Shown: piece after piece, positions 26,061 to 35,092 of the stretch
Layout: every line of letters starts with the position of its first letter
How positions within the stretch are numbered: the stretch's first letter is position 1
NCBI RefSeq assembly: GCF_023921805.1
Contig: NZ_CP074197.1
Coordinates: 248,001 to 312,000, forward strand
Length of the DNA stretch: 64,000 nucleotides
Source: Ruminococcus sp. FMBCY1
GTDB taxonomy: Bacteria > Bacillota > Clostridia > Oscillospirales > Acutalibacteraceae
Direction of reading: 5' to 3'
The notes under the pieces: model-generated
Seen by the model: only the letters and a program-made list of their open reading frames with translations
What the model was told of the DNA's origin: nothing
The model's database searches: none
Translations under genes and position numbers: made by a program

Positions 26061-28682
26061 TTAAACTGTCTCGCTGTTGTTGCCATAATAAGCATTGAGG
26101 TACATCTGCTTGATTTCCTTGAAGAGTGGGTATCTTGGGTTAGCGCCTGTGCACTGATCGTCGAATGCCTGCTCTGTCATATCGTCAAGTCTTGCAAGGA
26201 AGTCAGCTTCATCGATACCGTACTCCTTGATTGAGTTCTTAATACCAACTCTCGCCTTAAGGTCATTGACAGCCTTAATGAGGTTCTCAACGCTTTCAGC
26301 ATCGTCCTTACCGCCAAGACCGAGGAATCTTGCTACTTCAGCGTAACGAGCCTGTGTCTTTGGATGATCATACTGTGGGAATGTACCCATCTTAGCAGGA
26401 GTTTCTACAGAGTTGAAACGGATAACCTGCTCAAGCATAAGGGCATTAGCAATACCGTGTGGAATGTGGTGGAAAGCACCAAGCTTATGAGCCATTGAGT
26501 GACATACACCGAGGAATGCGTTAGCAAATGCCATACCTGCCATTGTAGCACCGTGAGCAACTTTCTCACGAGCAAAAGGCTCATTCATACCGTTGTCATA
26601 GCAAGCCGGGAGATACTTGAAGATAACTTCAAGAGCTCTGAGTGCAAGACCGTCTGTAAAGTCAGTAGCCATCATTGATGCATAAGCCTCAAGTGCGTGG
26701 CTGACAGCATCGATACCTGATGCAGCTGTAAGACCCTTAGGACCGCTCATCATATTGTTAGCATCTACGATAGCCATATTTGGCATAAGCTCGTAGTCAG
26801 CGAGTGGGTACTTAACGCCTGTTTCCTGATCTGTGATAACTGCGAATGGTGTTACCTCAGAACCTGTACCTGAAGATGTTGGAACAGCGATGAAGTAAGC
26901 CTTTTCACCCATCTTAGGGAATGTGTAAACTCTCTTACGAATATCGCAGAAACGCATAGCCATATCCATAAAGTCTGCTTCCGGATGCTCATAGAGAACC
27001 CACATAATCTTACCGGCATCCATTGCTGAACCGCCGCCGAGTGCGATGATTACATCAGGCTCAAACTTACGCATAGCCTCTGCACCCTTCTGAGCAGAGA
27101 TAAGTGACGGATCAGGCTCAACATCAGCAAATGTTGTGTAAACAATGCCCATCTCATCAAGTTTATCTGTGATTGGCTTTGTATAACCATTCTTGTAAAG
27201 GAATGAGTCAGTTACGATAAATGCTCTCTTCTTACCCATAACATCCTTGAGTTCCTGAAGAGCAACAGGCATACAGCCTCTCTTAATATAAACCTTCTGT
27301 GGTGCTCTGAACCAAAGCATATTTTCTCTCCTCTCGGCTACTGTCTTAATGTTGATAAGGTGCTTGACACCTACGTTCTCTGAAACTGAGTTACCGCCCC
27401 ATGAGCCGCAGCCGAGTGTAAGAGATGGTCTAAGCTTAAAGTTGTAGAGGTCACCGATACCACCCTGTGAAGATGGTGTGTTTACGAGGATACGGCAAGT
27501 CTTCATACGGCCTGCGAACTCGTCAATCTTAGCTCTCTCGTTAACAGCATCAACATAGAGGGAAGATGTATGACCGTAACCGCCGTCAGCAACGAGCTGC
27601 TCAGCCTTAGCAAGTGCATCTTCAAAGTCCTCTGCCTTGTACATAGCAAGTACAGGAGAAAGCTTCTCGTGTGCAAACTCTTCGCTGATGTCAACGCTTT
27701 CAACTTCACCGATAAGAATCTTTGTTTCTTCAGGAACTGTTACACCTGCAAGAGCAGCAATTGTAACAGGCTTCTGACCAACGATCTTAGCGTTAAGTGC
27801 GCCGTTGATGATGATAGTCTTTCTTACCTTCTCTGTCTCTTCGTCGTTAAGGAAATAGCAGCCACGAGCCTTAAATTCCTTTTTAACCTTTGAATAAATC
27901 TTCTTTTCAACGATAACTGACTGCTCTGAAGCACAAATCATACCGTTATCGAATGTCTTTGAGTGAATAATTGAGTTTACAGCAAGGAGAATATCTGCTG
28001 ATTCGTCAATAATTGCAGGAGTGTTACCTGCACCAACGCCGAGAGCAGGCTTACCTGATGAGTAAGCAGCCTTAACCATGCCGGGACCACCTGTAGCAAG
28101 GATGCAATCAGCTTCCTGCATAAGCATATTTGTAAGCTCAAGGCTTGGAATGTCAATCCAGCTGATAATGCCCTCCGGAGCACCTGCAGCTACAGCAGCC
28201 TCAAGAACAACCTTAGCAGCCTCAATTGTGCTCTTCTTAGCACGTGGGTGTGGGCTGATGATGATACCGTTTCTTGTCTTTAAGCAGATAAGTGTCTTAA
28301 AGATAGCTGTTGATGTTGGGTTTGTTGTTGGAATAACTGCAGCGATAACACCGATTGGCTCTGCAATCTTCTTAATACCGAAAGATTTGTCCTCTTCGAT
28401 TACGCCACATGTCTGAACATTTTTATAAGCATTGTAAATGTACTCAGAAGCGAAGTGGTTTTTGATAACCTTATCTTCAGCTACGCCCATGCCTGTTTCT
28501 TCAACAGCCATTTTAGCGAGTGGGATTCTCATCTTGTTAGCTGCGGATGCTGCTGCAAGGAAAATCTTGTCAACCTGTTCCTGTGTGTAGGTTGCGAAAA
28601 TCTTCTGAGCTTCTTTAACTTTTGCTAAAGCTGCCTCAAAAGTCTCTGCGTTTTCTACGATCGGATACTCTTTTGTGCTCAT
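26061..28682 (-). CDS. adhE: Bifunctional acetaldehyde-CoA/alcohol dehydrogenase
   Basis: AdhE reduces acetyl-CoA to acetaldehyde and then ethanol, regenerating NAD+ in fermentation; it forms cytoplasmic filaments called spirosomes. It has 873 residues. The N-terminal aldehyde dehydrogenase domain (about 1-440) has the catalytic Cys in NGMICASEQSVIV and the cofactor region VIAAVIPTTNPTSTA. A short linker leads to the iron-dependent alcohol dehydrogenase domain (about 455-865), with GGGSAMDAGK for NAD, the family signature SSGTGSEVTPFAVITDQETG, and metal-binding histidines in CHSMAHKLGAFHHIPHG. AGAGGT precedes the start. The gene is strongly codon-biased and ends in a very stable terminator. 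Confidence 0.98.
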   Translation of the reverse strand: MSTKEYPIVENAETFEAALAKVKEAQKIFATYTQEQVDKIFLAAASAANKMRIPLAKMAVEETGMGVAEDKVIKNHFASEYIYNAYKNVQTCGVIEEDKSFGIKKIAEPIGVIAAVIPTTNPTSTAIFKTLICLKTRNGIIISPHPRAKKSTIEAAKVVLEAAVAAGAPEGIISWIDIPSLELTNMLMQEADCILATGGPGMVKAAYSSGKPALGVGAGNTPAIIDESADILLAVNSIIHSKTFDNGMICASEQSVIVEKKIYSKVKKEFKARGCYFLNDEETEKVRKTIIINGALNAKIVGQKPVTIAALAGVTVPEETKILIGEVESVDISEEFAHEKLSPVLAMYKAEDFEDALAKAEQLVADGGYGHTSSLYVDAVNERAKIDEFAGRMKTCRILVNTPSSQGGIGDLYNFKLRPSLTLGCGSWGGNSVSENVGVKHLINIKTVAERRENMLWFRAPQKVYIKRGCMPVALQELKDVMGKKRAFIVTDSFLYKNGYTKPITDKLDEMGIVYTTFADVEPDPSLISAQKGAEAMRKFEPDVIIALGGGSAMDAGKIMWVLYEHPEADFMDMAMRFCDIRKRVYTFPKMGEKAYFIAVPTSSGTGSEVTPFAVITDQETGVKYPLADYELMPNMAIVDANNMMSGPKGLTAASGIDAVSHALEAYASMMATDFTDGLALRALEVIFKYLPACYDNGMNEPFAREKVAHGATMAGMAFANAFLGVCHSMAHKLGAFHHIPHGIANALMLEQVIRFNSVETPAKMGTFPQYDHPKTQARYAEVARFLGLGGKDDAESVENLIKAVNDLKARVGIKNSIKEYGIDEADFLARLDDMTEQAFDDQCTGANPRYPLFKEIKQMYLNAYYGNNSETV

Positions 28683-28743
28683 TAAATCTACCTCTTATCT
28701 AGCATTTTGTATTTTATTCAGCAAAAAGCTGAAAATGGATGAC

Positions 28744-29466
28744 TTATTCTTCAACAGCTTTAAATTCAAGCTTGTTGGTTTTTCCGTTGGTTTTTACATA
28801 GTTTTCTGCGTAAGAACCCTTTGGAGCATTTATTGTAACAGTGTTTGCGTTATCACAAACGCTGTATTCAGACATTTTAGTTACATTGGCAGGAATGTCG
28901 ATTTCTGTAATGGCAGGGCACTGATAAAAAACATATTCTCTGATTTCTTCAAGACTGCCTGATTCGATAGTTACTTTTTTAACTCCCGAACCCTGGAAAG
29001 TGAAAAGACCAAGGTCTGTTACCGAACCCGGAACTGTAACTTCTTCAAGTGAAGTACAGAGGAAAAATACATTATTGCCTAATGTTTTAAGATTTTTGGA
29101 AAGTGTAACCGACTTAAGATTTGTACATGACTGGAAAGCATGACCCTCAATCTCAGTTACCGTATCGGGAATTGTTATACTCTCAATGTCCTTTTCGCTG
29201 AAAGCGTTAGGACCTATTGATGTTACTTTATAGTTGTTATAGGTATCCGGAATAACAATATTTTTTTCGTTACCTGTGTACTCTGTTACCATAAGCTCAT
29301 TGCTGTTTACAATGTAATAACCAAAGCCGTTGTCTGTAAGGTCAGGCTTTGTAGCTTCAATGGTATAGCCGGGTTCATTTTTATTCGAACAGCCACAGCC
29401 TGCAAGGCTGAACACCATTGTTGCACACATTGCACCTGCAATAAGTGCGCATAATATTTTTTTCAT
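28744..29466 (-). CDS. Leucine-rich-repeat (BspA-type) lipoprotein
   Basis: This surface lipoprotein has 240 residues. The signal MKKILCALIAGAMCATMVFS ends in a lipobox SLAGC, followed directly by a second Cys. After a short spacer (to about residue 55) there are about five BspA/treponemal-type leucine-rich repeats, for example VTSIGPNAFSEKDIESITIP, VTEIEGHAFQSCTNLKSVTL and LEEVTVPGSVTDLGLFTF, ending near the C-terminus with YAENYVKTNGK. Such repeats mediate binding to host or other cells, but the ligand is unknown. It is upstream of adhE on the same strand with a 61-bp gap holding only a short hairpin, so partial read-through is possible. Confidence 0.88.
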   Translation of the reverse strand: MKKILCALIAGAMCATMVFSLAGCGCSNKNEPGYTIEATKPDLTDNGFGYYIVNSNELMVTEYTGNEKNIVIPDTYNNYKVTSIGPNAFSEKDIESITIPDTVTEIEGHAFQSCTNLKSVTLSKNLKTLGNNVFFLCTSLEEVTVPGSVTDLGLFTFQGSGVKKVTIESGSLEEIREYVFYQCPAITEIDIPANVTKMSEYSVCDNANTVTINAPKGSYAENYVKTNGKTNKLEFKAVEE

Positions 29467-29960
29467 AATTTGAAGGATCCTTTCAAACTTATACTGATAC
29501 TGATTTTCAAATTTTCAGTAATACCATTCTAACATCTTTGTTAAATATTTGTCAATGTTTTTTTCGCTTTTTTTTTCGCTTTTTGTTACTTTTATCGCAT
29601 TACATAATAAATTAGTATTGAGGTATGCTGTATTCTTACATATTCGACAAAACAATAAGAAATTATTTCTAATTACAAATTAAGAATAAAGGATTAAATA
29701 CTTGAATGTCTTTAAAATGGTAATTTAAAATACCATAAAAAAACAACTAATTTTCTAAAATTTTAAAATCAATTATATATAGATAAAAAATACATAAATA
29801 TTATAGATAAATGCTAAAAAATGTAAATAACAACAAAACTGTTGCTACTGTTAAGATATTAACAATACCGTCTTGAAATTTAAAGCAAAAGTGCTAAAAT
29901 ATATGGTGGAAAATTTTTAATATTTCCTATATTAATATGTATAGGAAGAAGGGGCGCACT
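29467..29960. other. AT-rich divergent intergenic region
   Basis: Nearly 500 bp between divergent genes, very AT-rich, with repeated TTTTTCGC units near 29558-29585. I see no gene, RNA or clear conserved site beyond likely promoters for both flanking genes. Confidence 0.5.
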
Positions 29961-31226
29961 ATGGATTTAATGCTTATTCTAAGAAATCTTGCCATAATCC
30001 TTGTTGCTGCTAAGCTTTGCGGACTTCTTGCCCGTAAGCTCAAAGCACCGCAGGTTGTTGGCGAAATCATTGCCGGCCTTATTATCGGACCTTCACTGCT
30101 TAACCTTGTAGTTAAGGACGATTTTATTTCAGGTATGGCAGAAATCGGCGTAATTTTACTTATGTTCTCGGCAGGTTTGGGAACAGACCTTAAGGAACTT
30201 GTAAAAACAGGGCCTGTTGCATTGTTGATTGCTTTGTCAGGTGTTGCTGTTCCTCTTGTAGGCGGTATGCTTGTTTATATGGGCTTTGGATTCGGTACTC
30301 CGGATACACGGCTTTACGAAGGCATATTTATGGGTACTGTTCTTGCGGCAACATCGGTTAGTATTACCGTACAGGCTCTTAAGGAAATGGGACATCTGAA
30401 AGGAAAGGTCGGCACAACGATACTTTCTGCTGCGATACTTGACGATATTATAGGTATTATTCTTCTTACCGTAGTTATCGGCTTCAAGAGCCCTGATGTT
30501 TCACCTGTTGATGTTTGCATCAAGACAATTCTTTTCTTTGTACTTGCAATTGTACTTGGTTTTGCACTTTACTTCCTCTTTAAATGGATCAGCAAGCACT
30601 GGCCTCATTCAAGAAGAATTCCGATTTTCGGACTTGTTCTTTGTTTTGCGGCAGCTTATTGTTCGGAAGAATTCTTTGGTATTGCCGATATTACAGGTGC
30701 TTATGTAGCAGGTATTATTCTTTGTAATATCAATGATGCGGGTTATATTGAAAGAAAAATGGACATCAGTTCATATATGATCTTCGGACCTATTTTCTTT
30801 GCAAGCATCGGTTTACAGACAAGTTTTGATAACTTTAATATGCAGATATTATGGTTCTCAATCGCACTTGTTGCTGTAGCTCTTGTAACCAAAATTATCG
30901 GCTGCGGCGGTATGGCAAAAATTTGTAAGTTCAATATGACGGATTCGCTTAAAATCGGTGTAGGTATGATGAACCGCGGTGAGGTTGCTCTTATTGTTGC
31001 GCAAAAGGGACTTGACGCAGGTCTTATGGACGCTAAGTTCTTTACAGCTGTAATCATTCTCATTATTGTTTCTTCAATTCTTACTCCTATCCTTTTGAAG
31101 GTTCTCTATGCAAAGTGGCCTGACAAAAAAGACAGTGTAATTGAAAACGAAAAGAAACTTGCTCAGGAAGGTGTAGGTGCTACTTACAATATTTCTGACA
31201 ATGATTTCAAACATGATGAAAAATAA
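29961..31226 (+). CDS. Cation:proton antiporter (CPA2/KefB-like)
   Basis: This is an integral membrane antiporter of 421 residues from ATG 29961, which follows AGAAGGGG at good spacing; an upstream ATG at 29937 has no site. About 12 hydrophobic segments cover residues 1-390. Family landmarks include APQVVGEIIAGLIIGPSLL in the first helices, the ion-binding acidic region ILDDIIGIILL, and FGIADITGAYVAG. The C-terminal tail (about 395-421) is short and polar, without a TrkA/RCK domain, so it is a channel-only version exchanging Na+ or K+ for protons. It is a single-gene unit, divergent from the LRR lipoprotein. Confidence 0.92.
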   Translation: MDLMLILRNLAIILVAAKLCGLLARKLKAPQVVGEIIAGLIIGPSLLNLVVKDDFISGMAEIGVILLMFSAGLGTDLKELVKTGPVALLIALSGVAVPLVGGMLVYMGFGFGTPDTRLYEGIFMGTVLAATSVSITVQALKEMGHLKGKVGTTILSAAILDDIIGIILLTVVIGFKSPDVSPVDVCIKTILFFVLAIVLGFALYFLFKWISKHWPHSRRIPIFGLVLCFAAAYCSEEFFGIADITGAYVAGIILCNINDAGYIERKMDISSYMIFGPIFFASIGLQTSFDNFNMQILWFSIALVAVALVTKIIGCGGMAKICKFNMTDSLKIGVGMMNRGEVALIVAQKGLDAGLMDAKFFTAVIILIIVSSILTPILLKVLYAKWPDKKDSVIENEKKLAQEGVGATYNISDNDFKHDEK

Positions 31227-31244
31227 TTTAATTATTACAAATTC

Positions 31245-31268
31245 AGCCGTACTCGTCAGAGTGCGGCT
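31245..31268 (+). terminator. Terminator of the antiporter gene
   Basis: A 10-bp stem AGCCGTACTC / GAGTGCGGCT (one G-T pair) with a GTCA loop. The following 31270-31536 stretch is AT-rich leader DNA for the next gene with nothing else recognised. Confidence 0.7.
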
Positions 31269-31536
31269 TATTTGTTGCCTCGTGTTTAATAAATAATTAT
31301 ATTTACAATTATTTCAAAATGTTACAAAAATTTACTTGATTTGTAATCTAAATGTGAATTAAAATTCTGATATTGAATTATAATAGCGCTTTTATTGTGC
31401 TTTTTAACAAAAAAGGAGAGGAATGCTAAACAAGGGGTTGATTTTTTCTTGAATATCTGCTATAATTATTACAAATTTGTTAATAAGTGTAATTTTGATG
31501 TAATTATTACACCTGACACAATTTGGAGGTAATACA

Positions 31537-33108
31537 ATGCAGCGAAGTAAGAAAATTGCTTCTGTGCTGTTGAGTGTAACAATGCTTTCGGGTGCGTGCG
31601 CAGTCGCAGGCAGTACTACAGCTCATGCATCAGGCACAGGTGCAGGTCTTGCAGAGTGGGCGCTCAATGCATATTACAGCGGTTGGAGCTATGTTTACGG
31701 CGGAGCTACTCCTGGTACCGTAGATTGTTCCGGTCTTATTTATTCCTATTGCGGAGGCAACGCAAGAGGCGGAGATTCACAGCTGTATGCATCAAGCGCA
31801 AGTGGATATGTCAGCAACGGTATTCCACGAATACACGGACTCGGTCTTCATATGGATGGTCATGTCGGTGTATATATCGGCGACGGTATGGCAGTTGACG
31901 CAAGAAACGATGACGAAGATGTATGCTATGACACCGTAGATTATATGGGGTGGACACAGTGGTACAAGGTAGGCGCTATTGACTACATAGAAAACGGTTG
32001 GGAAGAGTTCAACGGTGATTATTATTACTATGAAAACGGCGAATACATTGTAGATACATCAAGAACAATTGACGGCACTACATATTACTTTGATTCAAAG
32101 GGCAGATCAAGCAATACTCCGTCAGATCCATCTTCTTCAAATTCTTCCGACAATTCTTCTTCAAGTTCAGACAACAACTCTTCAAACAACACGGTTGACG
32201 ATTCTTCAACTGACAGCGACAACAGCAGTTCGACTGAAGAGGTAAAAGAAGAAACACCTACAGCGCCTGTTCTTTACAGAAACGGCGATGAGGGTGACGA
32301 AGTAACGAAGATACAGGAAAGACTTAAGGAGCTTGGCTACTATGATGGCGAAGTAAACGGTAAGTTTGACGATGCAACAGAGGCAGCTTACATTCAGTTC
32401 CAGCAGGCAGCAGGAGTAGATGTTGACGGTATTTCAGGTACAGACAGAGATATTCTTTACTCGGAAGATTGTCCTACCTATGCTGATGTTCAGGCAAAAC
32501 TTGCTGAACAGACACCTACATATCAGTTGGGCGATCAGAGTAACTCAGTTCTCACAATTCAGAACAGACTTGCTATTCTCGGTTTCTTTAATGAAATAGC
32601 TACCGGCTACTTCGGAGAAACTACAGTACAAGCTGTTGAGGCATTCCAGCTTGCAAATAATCTTGAAGCTACAGGTATTGTGGATCAGGATACATATCAG
32701 GCAATGTTCTCGGCAACAGCACTTTCAAGCAACGGTTCCGCACTTGCTTCTACAGTAAGCTACACAGGTCCGTATGCAATGCCGCAGGTAGGTTCATCAC
32801 AATTTGTTTTGCAGAATACACAAAATCAGGATTATACACATTCAGCCGCAGTTGTAGCGCAGGCTGCAAATAAGGTTACAAAGGCTGCACTTTCAAACAC
32901 ATCAGCCAATACACCTGCTATTATTTCGGCAGTTGTAAAGCGCAATCTTAATGTTGGTCTTTGGTTTGTAGTAGTTCTTGCTTTACTTTCGATTTTTGGC
33001 GGTGTATATATTATTAAAAATATTAAGGCTTCAAAAAAAGCCCGCCGTACAAGAGCAAGAAGCAAAAAAGCATATACAAGAGTAAAAACTGAGGCTCGTT
33101 ACTGGTAA
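31537..33108 (+). CDS. NlpC/P60 peptidoglycan hydrolase with PG-binding repeats and C-terminal anchor
   Basis: This secreted cell-wall hydrolase has 523 residues. The signal peptide spans about residues 1-32 (AHASG). The NlpC/P60 domain (about 36-140) has WSYVYGGATPG, catalytic Cys in VDCSGLIYSY and His in HVGVYIGDGMAVDA. A choline-binding-like repeat follows (WEEFNGDYYYYENGEYIV, TTYYFDSKGR), then a long Ser/Asn/Asp linker (about 190-245). Two PG_binding_1 domains follow (KIQERLKELGYYDGEVNG and TIQNRLAILGFFNEIATG). Unusually, residues about 468-495 form a membrane segment followed by a very basic tail, so the protein is tethered at both the wall and the membrane. A strong ribosome binding site, TTTGGAGG, precedes the start. 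Confidence 0.93.
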   Translation: MQRSKKIASVLLSVTMLSGACAVAGSTTAHASGTGAGLAEWALNAYYSGWSYVYGGATPGTVDCSGLIYSYCGGNARGGDSQLYASSASGYVSNGIPRIHGLGLHMDGHVGVYIGDGMAVDARNDDEDVCYDTVDYMGWTQWYKVGAIDYIENGWEEFNGDYYYYENGEYIVDTSRTIDGTTYYFDSKGRSSNTPSDPSSSNSSDNSSSSSDNNSSNNTVDDSSTDSDNSSSTEEVKEETPTAPVLYRNGDEGDEVTKIQERLKELGYYDGEVNGKFDDATEAAYIQFQQAAGVDVDGISGTDRDILYSEDCPTYADVQAKLAEQTPTYQLGDQSNSVLTIQNRLAILGFFNEIATGYFGETTVQAVEAFQLANNLEATGIVDQDTYQAMFSATALSSNGSALASTVSYTGPYAMPQVGSSQFVLQNTQNQDYTHSAAVVAQAANKVTKAALSNTSANTPAIISAVVKRNLNVGLWFVVVLALLSIFGGVYIIKNIKASKKARRTRARSKKAYTRVKTEARYW

Positions 33109-33114
33109 AAAATT

Positions 33115-33155
33115 AAGCCGTATCTTATGGTTGTCCATATGATACGGCTTTTGTA
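33115..33155 (+). terminator. Terminator of the NlpC/P60 gene
   Basis: AAGCCGTATC pairs with GATACGGCTT around a loop that itself can pair (TATGG/CCATA), followed by TTGT. Confidence 0.8.
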
Positions 33156-33204
33156 TTGCAAAAAACTTTACAGTGTGGTATTATTAACATAGGAAGTGAT
33201 TATT

Positions 33205-33441
33205 ATGGATAAAGATTTAATTAAAAGAATAAATGAACTTGCAAAGAAAAAGAAAACACTCGGACTTAATGCTGAAGAACAGGCAGAACAGAAACAGCTT
33301 TATGCCGTGTATCTTGCTGAAATCAGAGAACAGTTTGATAATACTCTCGATAATGTAAGTATTAAACAGGAGGACGGTTCGGTTGTTCCGTTTAAATCCG
33401 CCGCCAAAAAGAAAACAAAAGAAGATAATAAATCAGAATAA
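33205..33441 (+). CDS. DUF896 family small protein (YnzC-like)
   Basis: A 78-residue cytoplasmic protein of the DUF896 family, whose role is unclear; in Bacillus the related YnzC is linked to the SOS regulon. The start ATG 33205 is preceded by AGGAAG; an upstream GTG in frame overlaps that site. Family features are the N-terminal helix LIKRINELAKKKKTLGLNAEE, then EQAEQKQLYAVYLAEIREQF and DNTLDNVSI. The tail is lysine-rich. It is a monocistronic gene between two terminators. Confidence 0.88.
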   Translation: MDKDLIKRINELAKKKKTLGLNAEEQAEQKQLYAVYLAEIREQFDNTLDNVSIKQEDGSVVPFKSAAKKKTKEDNKSE

Positions 33442-33551
33442 TTTATATTTTATATCAATAATTAAAAATTTAGGTTCTATTCTAAATGCGGAATACTTTT
33501 TCAAAACAATTTTAACTGTGTGCTAAACCATAAATTAATTACAATTTTTGA

Positions 33552-33590
33552 TAAAAAACAGGGTTGATTCTATTTTCTGAATCAACCCTG
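33552..33590 (-). terminator. Terminator of the CobW gene
   Basis: CAGGGTTGATTC pairs with GAATCAACCCTG over 12 bp. The minus-strand tail is TTTTTT. Confidence 0.9.
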
Positions 33591-33602
33591 TAATTATTTT
33601 TA

Positions 33603-34916
33603 TTAATCGTCAAGACAATTGTCAAGTCTTTCAATAATATTCTGCTTATCCATATGCTGACCGATAAATACAAGTTTGGTTTCACGGTCGCCGTATTTTT
33701 CATCCCAATGCTCTTCAATATCAGGATACTCTTTAAAGTATTTCTTCTGCTCGCTCTTAGGGAATGCAGCAAGCCATTTGCCGTTTTCTGTAGCGGTAAT
33801 CTGTACGCCTGCCTGCTCAAATACATAGAGGTAATCTCTCTTGTCTTTATCGGAGAACCAAAGAATACCCTTTGCACGAACAACGCCCTTTGGCCAATTG
33901 TTTACAAATTCCTGTAATTTTTCCTGATTGAACGGACGGCGGCTGTGGTACACAAAAGTACAGATACCGTACTCTTCGTCATCGTCACCGTGGTGGTGAT
34001 GGTGGCAGCAGTGACCGTGCTCGTGGTCGCAGTGAGAGTGATCTTCGTCATCATGATGATGGTGATGCTCATGCTCGTCTTCATCGTGGTGATGATGGTG
34101 ATGCTCATGCTCGTCCTCTTCGTGGTGCTGATGTTCGTGTTCATCCTCATCATGATCGTGATGCTCGTTTTTCTCGTCTTCGTCCTTATCGTAAGCCTGT
34201 GCCCAGCCTGCTGAACCTGCAGTTTCTTCAAAGTCATAAAGATTTGTATTGAGAATGTCGCCAACGCTTACCTTACCGTAGTTAGCCTCAATAATTTTAG
34301 CCTTTGGCTGAAGAGTTCTAATCATAGCTTTAACTCTGCCGAGCTGCTCCTCATTTACCATATCAACTTTGTTGAGAATGATAGTAGAACAGAACTCAAT
34401 CTGCTGAATAACAAGGCTTTCAATGTCTTCTTCGTCAACATCGTCTTTAAGAAGATTGTCGCCGCAGCCAAACTCTGTAGCCATTCTGAGTGCGTCAACA
34501 ACAGTTACAATGTTGTCAAGACGGCAGATAGCAGGAGTGCCTTCCTCTTCGTCACCCTCAAGTACAGCAATAGACTGTGCAATAGGGAGCGGCTCGCATA
34601 TACCGCTTGCCTCAATGAGAATATAATCAAATTTACCTGACTTTACAAGTTCTGCAATCTGATTGATAAGGTCAACCTTAAGTGTACAGCAAATACAGCC
34701 GTTTGAAAGAGGAACAAGGTTGTCATCTTTTTGAGTAACAACGCCTGCTTTCTGAATAAGTTCAGCGTCAATATTAACTTCGCCTATATCATTTACGATA
34801 ACGGCACATTTGTAGCCCTCCTGATTGCCGAGGACATGGTTGATAAGTGTAGTTTTACCGGAACCAAGATAACCTGTAAGAAGTGTTACAGGAATTGGAA
34901 GCTTTGGTTTTGCCAT
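33603..34916 (-). CDS. CobW/COG0523 GTPase with a histidine-rich metal-binding insert
   Basis: This G3E-family GTPase likely acts as a zinc or other metal chaperone. It has 437 residues from ATG 34914-34916 (MAKPKLPIPVTLL), which is spaced correctly from AAAGGAA. Walker A is GYLGSGKTTLINHVL, the metal-binding CxCC motif is NGCICCTLKVDL, Walker B-like ILIEASG and the guanine-specificity motif NKVD are present. Between the GTPase and C-terminal CobW domains (about residues 247-312) lies a stretch of alternating His, Asp and Glu with Cys residues, able to bind many metal ions. The C-terminal domain has YHSRRPFNQEKL and ILWFSDKDKRDYLYVFEQAG. It is a single-gene unit. Zinc-responsive control is plausible but no Zur box was identified. 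Confidence 0.92.
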   Translation of the reverse strand: MAKPKLPIPVTLLTGYLGSGKTTLINHVLGNQEGYKCAVIVNDIGEVNIDAELIQKAGVVTQKDDNLVPLSNGCICCTLKVDLINQIAELVKSGKFDYILIEASGICEPLPIAQSIAVLEGDEEEGTPAICRLDNIVTVVDALRMATEFGCGDNLLKDDVDEEDIESLVIQQIEFCSTIILNKVDMVNEEQLGRVKAMIRTLQPKAKIIEANYGKVSVGDILNTNLYDFEETAGSAGWAQAYDKDEDEKNEHHDHDEDEHEHQHHEEDEHEHHHHHHDEDEHEHHHHHDDEDHSHCDHEHGHCCHHHHHGDDDEEYGICTFVYHSRRPFNQEKLQEFVNNWPKGVVRAKGILWFSDKDKRDYLYVFEQAGVQITATENGKWLAAFPKSEQKKYFKEYPDIEEHWDEKYGDRETKLVFIGQHMDKQNIIERLDNCLDD

Positions 34917-35053
34917 ATATGTCATTTCCTTTCAAGAATAATTTTCTACGAATGGAATAATAGCACAACAGAATTATTTTGTCAAGTAGTTACGAGTTAG
35001 TTATGGCTAATTAAGTTGATATTTTTACAATTATTAATAAAAATTACTATAAT

Positions 35054-35080
35054 AAAAAGGAGAGAGGAAAGCCTCTCTCC
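35054..35080 (-). terminator. Terminator of trpB2
   Basis: GGAGAGAGG / CCTCTCTCC with an AAAG loop. The minus-strand tail is TTTTTATT. Confidence 0.9.
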
Positions 35081-35092
35081 ATAATAATTATA

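Noticed and set aside
32100..32260. Low-complexity TCTTCA/GACAAC repeats as a separate element
   Set aside because: They encode the Ser/Asn/Asp linker of the NlpC/P60 protein and stay in frame.
33945..34214. Plus-strand frame encoding a strongly hydrophobic Val/Met-rich protein
   Set aside because: It is the antisense shadow of the His/Asp/Glu-rich segment of the CobW gene; no ribosome binding site or family similarity.
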